Source of the DNA: Vibrio intestinalis
GTDB lineage: Bacteria > Pseudomonadota > Gammaproteobacteria > Enterobacterales > Vibrionaceae
Direction: 5' to 3'
DNA length: 64,000 nt
Assembly: GCF_025195085.2 (NCBI RefSeq)
Contig: NZ_JANAVY020000001.1
Span: 372,001 to 436,000, forward strand
In this document: in pieces, positions 37,729-46,694 of the stretch
Layout of the letters: every line of letters starts with the position of its first letter
How positions within the stretch are numbered: the stretch's first letter is position 1
Notes under the pieces: generated by a model
The model's input: only the letters and a program-made list of their open reading frames with translations
The model's database searches: none
Told to the model about the DNA's origin: nothing
Position numbers and translations under genes: made by a program

Positions 37729-38525
37729 AATACTTAACTGGCCTAATGTGCTGTTTATTGTTTGTCGCAACCGCTTCTCAAGCTAGCGAAGATTTTTGCG
37801 CCAATAAAAGCAGCAAAATCATCAAACAGCTCTACCCAAACTATTCGCCTGATGAGAATCGCAACCCTAAGCTGAACGATGAGTTAAACCGCTCGTTAGC
37901 TTCAATAGAATGCAAGGTATGGCCTGCCAACCCTAAGCTGGCAATTCTTGCCTTAAAAGCCGACCACCCGTCTACTTTTGAGGAATCGCGTGAAGCAGAA
38001 ACATCCGATCTCATCGTGTTGATGGTCTCGACGGAAACAAATACCATTTTAAGCGTTCACACAGAAGACGATGCGCTGTTCTCTGACGCTATCTATGTAA
38101 CAGGAATCGAAATCGACACCGCCTACTACAAGTTAGCCAATGATACTGTTGCTTTTGGTATTAAAGAGTACCGTAGTGGCAGCTCCAGTGTTTATCCTTT
38201 CCATAACACGAGCATGTCGCTGTACACCTACAAACGCGGACGGATCAATAAAGTATTAGACAATATGCAAGTACAGAAATTTGCTGGCGAGTGGGATACC
38301 CATTGCGAAGGTAAATCGGGCGAAGATAAGCGAATTATCATCATCCAAAAGCAGAGCAATCAAGGCTATGCGAATTTATTGGTTAAAACCACAACCACTA
38401 AGTGGCAAACGCTACTGACTGGTGATGAATGCAGTGACGTCGTCACCAATACAGACAAACAGCAAATCACCTTAAAATATGACGGCCATGCGTACCCTGT
38501 GCCTAAAGCAATGCAGGGGCTCTAG
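37725..38525 (+). CDS. Secreted protein of unknown function, 266 aa
   Basis: Unrecognised periplasmic protein with a clear signal peptide (residues 1-20, ending SQAS). The mature part is mixed alpha/beta and has four cysteines spread over its length (DFCANK, IECKVW, THCEGK, DECSDV), suggesting two disulfides. The C-terminal half is beta-rich. It overlaps the upstream membrane-protein gene by four bases and is followed after a single base by the next gene. Confidence 0.72.
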   Translation: MKYLTGLMCCLLFVATASQASEDFCANKSSKIIKQLYPNYSPDENRNPKLNDELNRSLASIECKVWPANPKLAILALKADHPSTFEESREAETSDLIVLMVSTETNTILSVHTEDDALFSDAIYVTGIEIDTAYYKLANDTVAFGIKEYRSGSSSVYPFHNTSMSLYTYKRGRINKVLDNMQVQKFAGEWDTHCEGKSGEDKRIIIIQKQSNQGYANLLVKTTTTKWQTLLTGDECSDVVTNTDKQQITLKYDGHAYPVPKAMQGL

Positions 38526-38526
38526 A

Positions 38527-39063
38527 ATGTTCAGTAAGATCTATTTCTATGTTCAACAGCGCCAAGTGCTGTTCGAGGGTAAGCAAGACATTACGCCTAA
38601 GCTCGGACGTCAGTTGTTCGCCAAACTCAATACCGGCTATTACACCGAACAAGAAGAAACACTAATCCTAAAACTACTGGTGAAAAAATCATTTATCAGC
38701 AAGCGTCATGGCGAATACGAGTTTATCAAGAAAGATAAACCCTACGTTCCGAACCGCATCTCACGCAATATGAGATTTGGCATGTTTATCTTTGCTTTAG
38801 CACTGGGCGGTATGGGTTTTTACGCGTGGCAAACTGGGTATTTTCACTTACCGGGCAAACGCGGTGGTACTGATATCGTGGGTAGTGCGATCACGCCATT
38901 CGTGACAGCGATGGGCTGTTTTTCTTTACTGGTATTTACGGCGATCGTCGACCACTACGACACTAGAGACAACGAATACGTTTATAACTTTATATACAAA
39001 GCCTTGTTTTTCTTAGGCTGGGGGATGTTACTGCTCGCTATAATCCTTGGGAATAGGGTCTAA
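38527..39063 (+). CDS. Membrane protein of unknown function, 178 aa
   Basis: Unrecognised. A soluble N-terminal domain of about 80 residues (FSKIYFYVQQRQVLFEGKQ, then a basic helical part that might be a winged-helix-like fold) is followed by three or four membrane helices (FGMFIFALALGGMGFYAW, ITPFVTAMGCFSLLVFTAIV, FIYKALFFLGWGMLLLAIIL). ATG 38527 starts one base after the upstream stop; an ATG 16 codons earlier would lie inside that gene and is not needed. The next gene follows after three bases. Confidence 0.7.
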   Translation: MFSKIYFYVQQRQVLFEGKQDITPKLGRQLFAKLNTGYYTEQEETLILKLLVKKSFISKRHGEYEFIKKDKPYVPNRISRNMRFGMFIFALALGGMGFYAWQTGYFHLPGKRGGTDIVGSAITPFVTAMGCFSLLVFTAIVDHYDTRDNEYVYNFIYKALFFLGWGMLLLAIILGNRV

Positions 39064-39066
39064 GCC

Positions 39067-39510
39067 ATGAAACGAATCCAGATACTCACTATAGCCACGC
39101 TACTCTTCGGTATCACCCAAGCTAACGCGAAGCAACTCAGTATTGATACCCGCTGTTTCATGGCACCAGATGAGAAGTTAAAAGTTGAGTTCAAAACCTA
39201 TCAAGATCCAGACATCGGCTGGGTGGGTGGTCAACTTCGCTATCACACCTCTCAGCAATATATCCCGTTAGTATTTAAGGGCAGCGAAGTGGTCACTGAA
39301 ATTCCCGATAGACCATGGGAGTTTAAACATACTTGGCTTGAAATTGTTGATGGCCAAATCAACGGCAGCTACCAATACCATAGCCAAGGCGCTGTGGTAT
39401 TTAATTTCTCTTACCGGCCTAGTGGTAGTAAACAAGTTTTCAACTTATCTAAAAACTCTCACTCAGTGAACCAAAATGGCAACTGTACGTGGGAAGCAAT
39501 GTCAGAGTAA
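39067..39510 (+). CDS. Secreted protein of unknown function, 147 aa
   Basis: Unrecognised. A signal peptide of about 21 residues (ending ANAK) precedes a beta-rich mature part (VEFKTYQDPDIGWVGGQLRYH, INGSYQYHSQGAVVFNFSY) with two cysteines, near its start (DTRCFM) and its end (GNCTW), that could tie the two termini together. It sits three bases after the preceding gene and five before the next, in the middle of the cluster. Confidence 0.7.
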   Translation: MKRIQILTIATLLFGITQANAKQLSIDTRCFMAPDEKLKVEFKTYQDPDIGWVGGQLRYHTSQQYIPLVFKGSEVVTEIPDRPWEFKHTWLEIVDGQINGSYQYHSQGAVVFNFSYRPSGSKQVFNLSKNSHSVNQNGNCTWEAMSE

Positions 39511-39515
39511 CCATA

Positions 39516-40127
39516 ATGATTGAACAAAGATTAGAACAACTAAACGCAACCTTAGCGGTTGACCCTACCAGTATCCCTGCTCTTTATGAACGCGCGCTGT
39601 GGCTTGCTGGTGACTACATCGCTAACGATGAATGTCTTTTCGATGACCATGCGCAAAACTACCGCCAATCACTTGAAGACTTAGATAAAATCATCGAACT
39701 TGAGCCTCAAAATGCGCGCGCAAAATACCATAAAGCTTGTATCTACTTCTCTCTTGATATCGACGATGAAGAAGCGGAGTCACTTCTCTATACTGCACTT
39801 GAGCTAGAACCGAACTACGTTGATGCTATGTACAAATATGCAGAAGTCCTTACCTACAATGGTGAGAACGCCGACCATGGCGTAGCTTTAATGGATAGAG
39901 TGATAGCAATTGACCCTAGCTCTAGCGCCTACATGATGAAAGGCATTTACCTAATGGGTGATGCGGAGTACAACTTCATCATTTGTGATATCCCGCAAGC
40001 ATTAGACACATTGCGACTCGCTATTACCAACTTCGAACACGCCATCAATCTAGATGCAGAAGCGCATAAAGAATATGGCCTAGAAAAAATCGAAGAGTGT
40101 TTAGCTCAGATAAAAGAAAACTCTTAA
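39516..40127 (+). CDS. Tetratricopeptide-repeat protein, 203 aa
   Basis: Cytosolic helical-repeat protein, acidic. Repeats are visible as EDLDKIIELEPQNARAKYHKACIYF, ESLLYTALELEPNYVDAMYKYAEVL and ALMDRVIAIDPSSSAYMMKGIYL, each with the TPR pattern of a small residue at position 8 and Pro at the turn, so four to five repeats in total. TPR proteins act as scaffolds; the partner is unknown. ATG 39516 is the start (five bases after the upstream gene); a start nine codons earlier would overlap that gene. Confidence 0.85.
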   Translation: MIEQRLEQLNATLAVDPTSIPALYERALWLAGDYIANDECLFDDHAQNYRQSLEDLDKIIELEPQNARAKYHKACIYFSLDIDDEEAESLLYTALELEPNYVDAMYKYAEVLTYNGENADHGVALMDRVIAIDPSSSAYMMKGIYLMGDAEYNFIICDIPQALDTLRLAITNFEHAINLDAEAHKEYGLEKIEECLAQIKENS

Positions 40128-40232
40128 CGGACTGCATTGAGTACCAACATGTATCGCCATTCAACTTACTGAATGGCGATATCCGAGTTCATTCGCGACA
40201 TTGATATTGGACTCACCCACAAGGAAGAAGTA

Positions 40233-40565
40233 ATGAAGAAGATCATCTTTCTCATCGCATTACTGGTGTTATCCAACCTATTTTGGTTAGGGACTTGGTT
40301 TATCAAGGCCATCGATATAGGTGTGACTCAAACCTATCAGCAAGCAAGTTACGAAACGACCAGTCAATCGTTAAGGCAAGCCATTGTGTTGGCGAAACAC
40401 GACCTAATTGGCAAAGATGCCAAGAGCGTTATAAAACGAATCCCACGAGATGTTGATGACTTTGAACCATTCATCAAAGAAGGTTGTCTCTACTATTCTC
40501 AAATCTGCGTAAAGCTTGATGAAAACCAAGTGATTACCGACGTCACACTGTTTGATTCTGAATGA
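40233..40565 (+). CDS. Imm58-like small membrane-anchored protein
   Basis: 110 aa. An N-terminal hydrophobic anchor (residues about 3-22, IIFLIALLVLSNLFWLG) is followed by GVTQTYQ, a helical middle, and FIKEGCLYY...KLDENQVITDV. As far as I remember, this order (anchor, GVT-TYQ, F-KEGC, K-DEN) matches the immunity-protein 58 family found with polymorphic toxins; I could not check it. The start ATG 40233 has an AAGGAAG site nine bases upstream; an ATG 20 codons earlier lacks one. A 105-base gap separates it from the TPR gene. No cognate toxin was found in the window. Confidence 0.55.
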   Translation: MKKIIFLIALLVLSNLFWLGTWFIKAIDIGVTQTYQQASYETTSQSLRQAIVLAKHDLIGKDAKSVIKRIPRDVDDFEPFIKEGCLYYSQICVKLDENQVITDVTLFDSE

Positions 40566-40576
40566 CATTTATCGGA
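40564..40576. repeat. Right copy of 13-bp repeat flanking the small-gene cluster
   Basis: GACATTTATCGGA, identical to 36689-36701. It overlaps the end of the Imm58-like gene's stop region and precedes the HAD gene's promoter area. Confidence 0.6.
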
Positions 40577-40652
40577 CATTTTGACCAATAATCTCGCTAT
40601 GCTGAACAATATCAATCGCCCTCTTTATCCATAAGATTTAAGGAACGTCGCT

Positions 40653-41270
40653 ATGGCCGCAACAACAATCAAAAACGTGATCTTCGATATTGGCAACGTG
40701 GTAGTACGTTGGTCACCGCTAGAAATCATCCGCCTAACCTTTGGTGACAATATCGACGCGCAAAGTAAAGCTCGTGAAGTATTCCAGCATTCTATCTGGA
40801 TGGATTTGAACAAAGGCCGATTAACGGAACAACAAGCCAAGCAGGCGTATCAAGAGCAACTTCATTTCAGCGAGCTTGAGGCTGAAAAGCTGTTCTACAA
40901 CGTAAGACAAACCCTTACGCCGCTATATGGTTCTCAACAGTTGATTGAGCGCTTAAAGCACGCAGGGTATGGCGTCTATTCTCTAACAGATAACGTGACC
41001 GAACTGGTCGATTACCTAAAGCAGCAATACGATTTCTGGCCTTTGTTTGATGGTGCTACTATCTCGGCGGATGTGGATATGCTGAAACCCCAAGCAGAAA
41101 TCTACCTGCACTTACTGCAAAGCAACCGGCTAGTGGCTGAAGAGTGTATTTTCTTAGATGATATGCCACACAACGTCGAAGGGGCAAAAGCAGTTGGCAT
41201 TGATGCAATTCAATTTGCGCATGCGCATCAAGCGGAGCAAGAACTAAAAGCGAGAGGCTTAGAGTTTTGA
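40653..41270 (+). CDS. HAD-family phosphatase, YihX-like
   Basis: 205-aa haloacid-dehalogenase-superfamily hydrolase, close in pattern to E. coli YihX (alpha-D-glucose-1-phosphate phosphatase). Motif I FDIGNVVV (nucleophile Asp at about residue 11; the usual second Asp is Asn here, as in YihX-type enzymes), motif II SLTDN (about 109), Lys of KPQAEIY (motif III, about 145) and motif IV FLDDMPHNVEGA (about 170) are present, with a helical C1 cap between. The substrate is probably a sugar phosphate, by family. AAGGAA precedes the ATG. Confidence 0.87.
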   Translation: MAATTIKNVIFDIGNVVVRWSPLEIIRLTFGDNIDAQSKAREVFQHSIWMDLNKGRLTEQQAKQAYQEQLHFSELEAEKLFYNVRQTLTPLYGSQQLIERLKHAGYGVYSLTDNVTELVDYLKQQYDFWPLFDGATISADVDMLKPQAEIYLHLLQSNRLVAEECIFLDDMPHNVEGAKAVGIDAIQFAHAHQAEQELKARGLEF

Positions 41271-41314
41271 TTTGGTTCGTTTAGTTTTGTAATGATTGAC
41301 GAAATTGCAGACAA

Positions 41315-41343
41315 GAAAAAAGCAGCCATCTGGCTGCTTTTTA
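41315..41343. terminator. Bidirectional terminator between the HAD gene and rluB
   Basis: AAAAAGCAGCC/GGCTGCTTTTT hairpin, loop ATCT, with A and T tracts on both sides of the stem. Confidence 0.92.
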
Positions 41344-41359
41344 AATATTGAATCATCAA

Positions 41360-42301
41360 TTAACGATGCTTGCTACGTGCACCTGGCTTACCTGCCGACG
41401 ATTTAGCGGGCTTACGACGAGCTGGGTTGTTGCTGCGACCTTTGGGTGCATTTACACGCTCTTCGTGACGCTTAACTGCGCGACGAATCTTCTGGCTACG
41501 AGAACGTTCACGTTTGCGAGATGTGTTCTCTTTGCTTTCGTCAAGCATAGTTTGGCGCTCTGGACGAAGCTCTACCAATTCACGTAGGTAGTTTACTTCT
41601 TTCAGAGTCAGCTCCATCCATCCACCACGAGGCAGTTTCTTATCTAGGTAGATGTCACCGTAACGTACACGTTTCAGACGGCTTACTGTTGTCTCTTGCG
41701 ATTCCCATAGACGACGAACCTCACGGTTACGGCCTTCGTTGATCGCTACGTAGAAAGTGTGGTTCATACCCTCACCGCCTGCGTAAACAACATCTTCAAA
41801 ACGAGCAGTGCCATCTTCAAGCTCTACGCCACGAACTAAGTTCTTCACTTTTTGTTCAGTCACGTCACCAAATACGCGAACTAGGTATTCACGCTCAACT
41901 TGGCGGCTTGGGTGCATTAGACGGTTTGCTAGTTCACCATCAGTAGTGAACAGAAGTAGACCTGATGTGTTTGCGTCCAAACGACCTACCGAGATCCAAC
42001 GAGAACCGCGGATTTTTGGTAGACGGTCAAACACAGTACGACGACCTTCAGGATCGTGGCGAGTACACAGTTCACCCTCTGGCTTGTAATAAGCAAGCAC
42101 ACGACAAATCACTTCTTCCTGCGCTTTAACAGAAACAGTGTGACCATCGATACGAACGATAGCATTATCGTCTTCTAGTCGTTCACCCAGCTTTGCAACG
42201 ATACCGTTAACACTTACACGGCCCGCTTTAATCAACGCTTCTAATTCGCGTCGAGAGCCATGACCAGCTCGGGCTAATACTTTCTGAAGTTTTTCGTTCA
42301 T
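41360..42301 (-). CDS. rluB: 23S rRNA pseudouridine(2605) synthase
   Basis: RsuA-family enzyme converting U2605 of 23S rRNA to pseudouridine. 313 aa from ATG 42301 (a TTG one codon upstream is not needed). The S4 RNA-binding domain is at residues about 1-60 ([29 protein letters not shown]), the catalytic Asp in [15 protein letters not shown] (about 110), and the end is a long basic Arg/Lys/Ser-rich tail from about 235, typical of RluB. It heads the rluB-yciO-rnm block, which borders the trp operon as in E. coli. Confidence 0.96.
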   Translation of the reverse strand: MNEKLQKVLARAGHGSRRELEALIKAGRVSVNGIVAKLGERLEDDNAIVRIDGHTVSVKAQEEVICRVLAYYKPEGELCTRHDPEGRRTVFDRLPKIRGSRWISVGRLDANTSGLLLFTTDGELANRLMHPSRQVEREYLVRVFGDVTEQKVKNLVRGVELEDGTARFEDVVYAGGEGMNHTFYVAINEGRNREVRRLWESQETTVSRLKRVRYGDIYLDKKLPRGGWMELTLKEVNYLRELVELRPERQTMLDESKENTSRKRERSRSQKIRRAVKRHEERVNAPKGRSNNPARRKPAKSSAGKPGARSKHR

Positions 42302-42419
42302 CAATTTACCTATGTGTCGTCTTCGCAGACGTCGAATGAAATACGCGACTCAAATTCGCGGCCGCACAATATAGCAAAATACTGTGATGAAAGCATCAAA
42401 TTTAGCAAACAATAGCTGA

Positions 42420-43040
42420 CTATTCGAATGGCGCTGGATCGCCAGAACCAATACGAGCAATCACAGGCTCATCATCACTAAAATCAACCACTGTAGTTGG
42501 CTGTTCACCTAAGTAACCACCGTTCAAAATCACGTCTACTGCGTGTTCTAACTTGTCACGAATATCTTCTGGATCAGATTCCGTGATGTCGTTACCCGGT
42601 AGAATAAGCGACGTTGACATTAATGGCTCGCCCAGTGCTTCAAGTAAATCCAGCGCAATACGGTTATCAGGAACGCGAATACCAATCGTCTTACGTTTTG
42701 AGTTCATCAAGCGACGCGGCACTTCTTTAGTCCCTTTAAAGATAAAGGTGTATGGCCCTGGCGTATTGTTTTTCAGAAGACGAAATGCCGTGTTATCCAC
42801 ACGTGCATACAACGAGATTTCAGATAAATCACGGCAAAGCAAAGTAAAGTTATGTTTCTCGTTTAGACGGCGGATCTGACAAATTCGTTCTAATGCTTGT
42901 TTGTTTTCTAGCTGGCAACCTAATGCGTAGCCAGAGTCAGTTGGGTAGACCACTACCCCGCCATTGCGAATGATTGCTACAGCTTGATTAATCAAGCGAG
43001 CCTGTGGGTTCTCAGGATGAACGTAAAAAAACTGGCTCAT
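42420..43040 (-). CDS. yciO: Sua5/YciO/YrdC-family protein YciO
   Basis: 206 aa, identical in length to E. coli YciO. The Sua5/YrdC fold segments are present: GGVVVYPTDSGYALGCQL, IRRLNEKHNFTLLCRDLSEI, GPYTFIFKGTKEVPRR, KTIGIRVPDN and MSTSLILPGND. Related TsaC/Sua5 proteins make threonylcarbamoyl-AMP for tRNA t6A; YciO is a paralogue with little or weak activity in that role, so the function is open. It lies between rnm and rluB on the same strand, the E. coli order. Confidence 0.93.
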   Translation of the reverse strand: MSQFFYVHPENPQARLINQAVAIIRNGGVVVYPTDSGYALGCQLENKQALERICQIRRLNEKHNFTLLCRDLSEISLYARVDNTAFRLLKNNTPGPYTFIFKGTKEVPRRLMNSKRKTIGIRVPDNRIALDLLEALGEPLMSTSLILPGNDITESDPEDIRDKLEHAVDVILNGGYLGEQPTTVVDFSDDEPVIARIGSGDPAPFE

Positions 43041-43125
43041 GGTAATTCCTCATTATCGAGCCTCGCGGCTCTATAGTTATAATACCCAGTCACACTTTAA
43101 AGACTTTGCCACTGGGTTTTCGATA

Positions 43126-43998
43126 TTACTCTTGCTGATCAATATCAGCCTCAGTTGCTAAAGGCTCAATACCCCAATCTTTCCAGACTGGTTCCACACC
43201 TTTAGGCAACCAGAGATTGCGCCCCAACTCCATCCAAGGGGATGGATAATGGAAGTCGCTGCCTTGAGAGGCTAATAGTTTGTATTGTATAGCATAATCT
43301 GCAAGGTTGCGTCTTTCTTGTTGCGCTTGTTGAGGTTGCGCAACTTCCATCGCATCACCACCGGCTTCAACAAAGGCCGCGATCAATCGCTTAATCCACT
43401 TTGCCGTTAAATCATAGCGCCCAGGGTGTGCTAATACTGCTTGGCCACCAGCGGCATGAATCGCAGCCACAGCTTCCGCCATCGAGCACCATTGCGGCGG
43501 CACATAACCCGGATTATTACGGGTTAAAAACTTCTTAAATACCTGCTGCATGGTTTTGGCGTAACCATTATCTACTAACCATTTAGCAAAGTGCGCGCGC
43601 GTAATTGGCGCATCACCAGCGATTTGCTGAACTTCTTCCAATACCCCTTCTCGGGTCGCTTTTTGTAGACGATGAGCAATTAAAGCCGCTCGCTCACTGC
43701 GATAGCTCTTTTGCTGCTCTATAAGAGCTTGCAGCTCCGCGTTATCAGGGTCGAGATTCAAACCAACAATATGAATATCTTTGTTTTGCCACACGGTAGA
43801 AATTTCAATGCCATTGATGATGGTCAGATCGTAATTATTATCTGCCACATACTGTTTGGCTTCCGCAAGGCCTTCAACAGTATCGTGATCAGTGATCGCC
43901 AGTACATCAAGTTCAAAACTCAATGCACGCTCAATCAATTCTGGCGGGGAAAGTCGGCCATCTGAAGCTGTGGTATGACTGTGTAAATCAATTCTCAT
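43126..43998 (-). CDS. rnm: PHP-domain 5'-3' exonuclease RNase AM
   Basis: 290 aa, formerly YciV/TrpH. The PHP metal sites are intact: [12 protein letters not shown] (residues about 3-14), [10 protein letters not shown] (about 35-44), an Ala-His-Pro-Gly motif VLAHPGRYD (about 190) and GSDFHYPS (about 255). Known E. coli activity is 5'-3' trimming of short RNA ends, including maturation of the 5' ends of rRNAs, and hydrolysis of 3',5'-pAp. It diverges from the trp operon; the TrpR operator lies about 100 bases upstream and might influence it. Confidence 0.95.
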   Translation of the reverse strand: MRIDLHSHTTASDGRLSPPELIERALSFELDVLAITDHDTVEGLAEAKQYVADNNYDLTIINGIEISTVWQNKDIHIVGLNLDPDNAELQALIEQQKSYRSERAALIAHRLQKATREGVLEEVQQIAGDAPITRAHFAKWLVDNGYAKTMQQVFKKFLTRNNPGYVPPQWCSMAEAVAAIHAAGGQAVLAHPGRYDLTAKWIKRLIAAFVEAGGDAMEVAQPQQAQQERRNLADYAIQYKLLASQGSDFHYPSPWMELGRNLWLPKGVEPVWKDWGIEPLATEADIDQQE

Positions 43999-44078
43999 TT
44001 GTAAATTCTAATTTGGGTGACAAAGGTCTAATAGTTAGAGTCTATTCGAACAATCACGATATTGAGATATTTTGGGGC

Positions 44079-44111
44079 TTGACAGCACAACAAAATACTA
44101 GTTAACTAGTA
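44079..44111 (+). promoter_or_regulatory. trp promoter with TrpR operator
   Basis: Perfect -35 TTGACA (44079-44084), 17-base spacer, -10 TTAACT (44102-44107). The -10 box is embedded in a perfect 16-bp palindrome TACTAGTTAACTAGTA (44096-44111), which contains the TrpR consensus core CTAGTTAACTAG. Repressor bound with tryptophan would block RNA polymerase directly. Confidence 0.93.
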
Positions 44112-44155
44112 CGCAAATACAACGTATTAAATTCACCTAATTCGGTAGACGCGCT

Positions 44156-44281
44156 ATGTTACAAGAATTTAACCAACAGCAAAATGTGAAACTTGATCTG
44201 AACTGCTCTAAACAGCAGAACTCAGACCTAGTTTGGTGGCGCACTTGGACAAGTTCTTGGTGGGCTAACGTGTACTTTTAA
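44156..44281 (+). CDS. trpL: trp operon leader peptide, 41 aa
   Basis: Leader peptide whose translation senses Trp-tRNA. Five of its last 15 codons are TGG: W27, W28, W31, W35 and W36 (VWWRTWTSSWW). E. coli trpL has only two in 14 codons. The ORF is longer than in E. coli (41 versus 14 aa) as is usual in Vibrio. It ends at 44281 just before the attenuator. Segment GGTGGGCT (44259-44266, over W35-W36) can pair over 8 bp with AGCCCGCT (44311-44318), the left arm of the terminator, forming the antiterminator when the ribosome stalls at W27-W31. Confidence 0.95.
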   Translation: MLQEFNQQQNVKLDLNCSKQQNSDLVWWRTWTSSWWANVYF

Positions 44282-44308
44282 CAACACTTAGGTGTTAGAA
44301 AGATTGCC

Positions 44309-44336
44309 AAAGCCCGCTCAGATAGCGGGCTTTTTT
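44309..44336 (+). terminator. trp attenuator
   Basis: AAAGCCCGCT (44309-44318), loop CAGAT, AGCGGGCTTT (44324-44333), then T. It lies 28 bases after the trpL stop and ends transcription when Trp-tRNA is plentiful. Confidence 0.95.
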
Positions 44337-44486
44337 GATTCCATTATTTTGCTTCCGACAAACATACTTAAACTGACTGGCGAAAGATTCAGCAAAACGA
44401 ACAAATTCTAGATTGGGGTAACGTTTGCTTTGTGCGAGTATGTAGATAAGGAAGAATGATTAAAACGATAACGAAAAGGAGGTCTT

Positions 44487-46094
44487 GTGAACAAGGCCAT
44501 TGAAATTCGAAAGCTAGGAAGTGTAGACGTTATTCAAACTGAGGTTCCCTACTCTCAGGATCCAACGCATTTATTCCACACCTTGTGTGAAAACAAAACC
44601 GACAGCTTATTACTTGAATCGGCTGAAATCGATTCAAAACAAAATCTGCAAAGCCTTTTAATTGTCGACTCAGCAGTGCGTATCGTTTGTTTTGGTCATA
44701 CCGTGACAATGACAGCGCTAACCGACAACGGTCAGCACTTATTGGAGCATATTCAAGCTAACGTGGCGGAATCGGTTTCCAGCCAATACAAACAAGGCGA
44801 ATTGACCCTTGAATTCAGCACGCCCTGCGACACGTTAGATGAAGACTCGCGCCTACGTGAAGCCTCTTCATTTGATGCGCTGCGCCTTATTCAACACAGT
44901 TTCGATTTAACTAGTCAATCTAAACACGCCCTATTTTTAGGTGGCTTATTTGCTTACGATTTAGTGGCAAACTTTGAACCATTGGGTGACGCACAAGCAA
45001 CGAACCAGTGCCCTGACTACGTGTTTTACGTTGCAGAGACATTGCTTGTGGTTGATCACCAAGCGCAATCTTGCTCATTGCAAGCGACGCGCTTTACGGA
45101 AAACTCGGACGTTGAGCCATTAAAGCAGCGCCTACAAGAGATTGACCTTGCATGTCAGCAACCAAAAGCCTTACCAGAGCCACAAAAGCTGAGCGACGTG
45201 ACCGCGGTGCCAAGCATTGCTGACCAAGATTTCTGTCAGATCGTGCGTGACCTAAAACAATACGTGGTGAAAGGCGACGTATTCCAAGTTGTACCATCAC
45301 GTCGATTTACGCTGCCATGCCCTTCTCCTCTGGCGGCATATAAAGCACTAAAACAGAGCAACCCAAGCCCTTACATGTTCTACATGCAGGATGAGCTATT
45401 TACTTTGTTTGGCGCTTCTCCTGAAAGTGCGCTGAAATACGAAACACACACCAACCAAGTCGAGATTTACCCAATCGCTGGTACGCGTCGCCGTGGAAAA
45501 CACCAAGATGGCCGCATTGATTTCGATTTAGATAGCCGCATTGAGCTTGAACTGCGCAGCGATGTAAAAGAAAACGCCGAGCACATGATGCTGGTGGATT
45601 TAGCGCGTAACGATGTTGCGCGTATCTCGCAAGCGGGCACTCGCCACGTTGCAGACCTTTTAAAAGTTGACCGCTACAGCCACGTGATGCACCTAGTATC
45701 ACGTGTGGTTGGTCAACTTCGTGAAGATCTAGATGCGCTGCACGCTTACCAAGCGTGCATGAACATGGGCACATTAACTGGCGCGCCTAAAATCCGCGCG
45801 ATGCAGCTTATTCGCGATGTAGAGCAAGCACGTCGTGGCAGTTATGGCGGCGCTGTAGGCTACCTTACCGGCGAAGGCACGTTAGATACCTGTATCGTGA
45901 TTCGCTCAGCTTATGTTGAAAACGGCATTGCTCAAGTTCAAGCGGGTGCTGGGGTTGTTTTCGACTCTGACCCTCAAGCGGAAGCGGATGAAACGCGCGG
46001 TAAAGCGCAAGCGGTGATCTCAGCCATTCAATCAGCGCATCAAGCATCGACGCACAAGGAGTTAACCCATGGCGAACATTATTTTTATCGATAA
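44487..46094 (+). CDS. trpE: Anthranilate synthase component I
   Basis: Converts chorismate to anthranilate with ammonia delivered by TrpG. 535 aa. The Trp feedback site LLES-x10-S is present at residues 42-45 and 56. The chorismate-binding domain has [51 protein letters not shown] and [18 protein letters not shown]. The start is GTG 44487 with a very strong AAAAGGAGG site four bases upstream. Its last 26 bases overlap trpG, ensuring balanced synthesis. Confidence 0.97.
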   Translation: MNKAIEIRKLGSVDVIQTEVPYSQDPTHLFHTLCENKTDSLLLESAEIDSKQNLQSLLIVDSAVRIVCFGHTVTMTALTDNGQHLLEHIQANVAESVSSQYKQGELTLEFSTPCDTLDEDSRLREASSFDALRLIQHSFDLTSQSKHALFLGGLFAYDLVANFEPLGDAQATNQCPDYVFYVAETLLVVDHQAQSCSLQATRFTENSDVEPLKQRLQEIDLACQQPKALPEPQKLSDVTAVPSIADQDFCQIVRDLKQYVVKGDVFQVVPSRRFTLPCPSPLAAYKALKQSNPSPYMFYMQDELFTLFGASPESALKYETHTNQVEIYPIAGTRRRGKHQDGRIDFDLDSRIELELRSDVKENAEHMMLVDLARNDVARISQAGTRHVADLLKVDRYSHVMHLVSRVVGQLREDLDALHAYQACMNMGTLTGAPKIRAMQLIRDVEQARRGSYGGAVGYLTGEGTLDTCIVIRSAYVENGIAQVQAGAGVVFDSDPQAEADETRGKAQAVISAIQSAHQASTHKELTHGEHYFYR

Positions 46095-46683
46095 CTTCGA
46101 CTCGTTTACTTACAACCTTGTGGATCAATTTCGCTCGCTAGGCCATCAGGTAACGATTTATAGAAACCACATTGCCGCACAAGTGATTGAGCAAGCAGTC
46201 AGCAAACTGGATAACCCAGTGATACTGCTCTCTCCCGGCCCGGGCGCACCATCAGAAGCGGGCAATATGCCAGAGCTGATTCAGCGTCTAAAAGGCAAAG
46301 TGCCAATGATTGGGATTTGTCTTGGTCACCAAGCCATCGTTGAAGCCTATGGCGGTAAAGTTGAAGGCGCTGGTGAGATTGTGCATGGCAAAGTGTCCAT
46401 GATGGCTCACCAAAATCATGCCACATACCAAGGTTTACCTTCACCGCTGGCGATTGCGCGTTACCACTCTTTAGTGGCAACAGAAGTGCCGAAAAGCCTA
46501 ACCGTCACAGCGGAAGTCGATGGTCTGGTAATGTCGGTAGTACAAGAGCAAGATAAAGTCTGCGGTTTTCAGTTCCACCCAGAGTCAATCATGACCACCT
46601 ACGGTGCAACACTGCTGGCGAACGCCATTGATTGGGCGTTGGATGTGCACTCAAACGCTGCAACGGACAATAAAAAGGATTAA
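46069..46683 (+). CDS. trpG: Anthranilate synthase component II (glutamine amidotransferase)
   Basis: 204-aa class I glutamine amidotransferase that supplies ammonia to TrpE. The catalytic triad is visible: Cys84 in [11 protein letters not shown], and His and Glu in [11 protein letters not shown] (about residue 170). The oxyanion/glutamine loop is [20 protein letters not shown] lies inside trpE seven bases before the ATG. It is a separate protein, unlike the TrpGD fusion of E. coli. trpD follows after 11 bases. Confidence 0.96.
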   Translation: MANIIFIDNFDSFTYNLVDQFRSLGHQVTIYRNHIAAQVIEQAVSKLDNPVILLSPGPGAPSEAGNMPELIQRLKGKVPMIGICLGHQAIVEAYGGKVEGAGEIVHGKVSMMAHQNHATYQGLPSPLAIARYHSLVATEVPKSLTVTAEVDGLVMSVVQEQDKVCGFQFHPESIMTTYGATLLANAIDWALDVHSNAATDNKKD

Positions 46684-46694
46684 GGAACAACGTC

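Noticed and set aside
43084..43117. ACCCAGT/ACTGGGT hairpin between yciO and rnm as a terminator
   Set aside because: Stem is only 7 bp with a 20-base loop, and on the minus strand no T tract follows.
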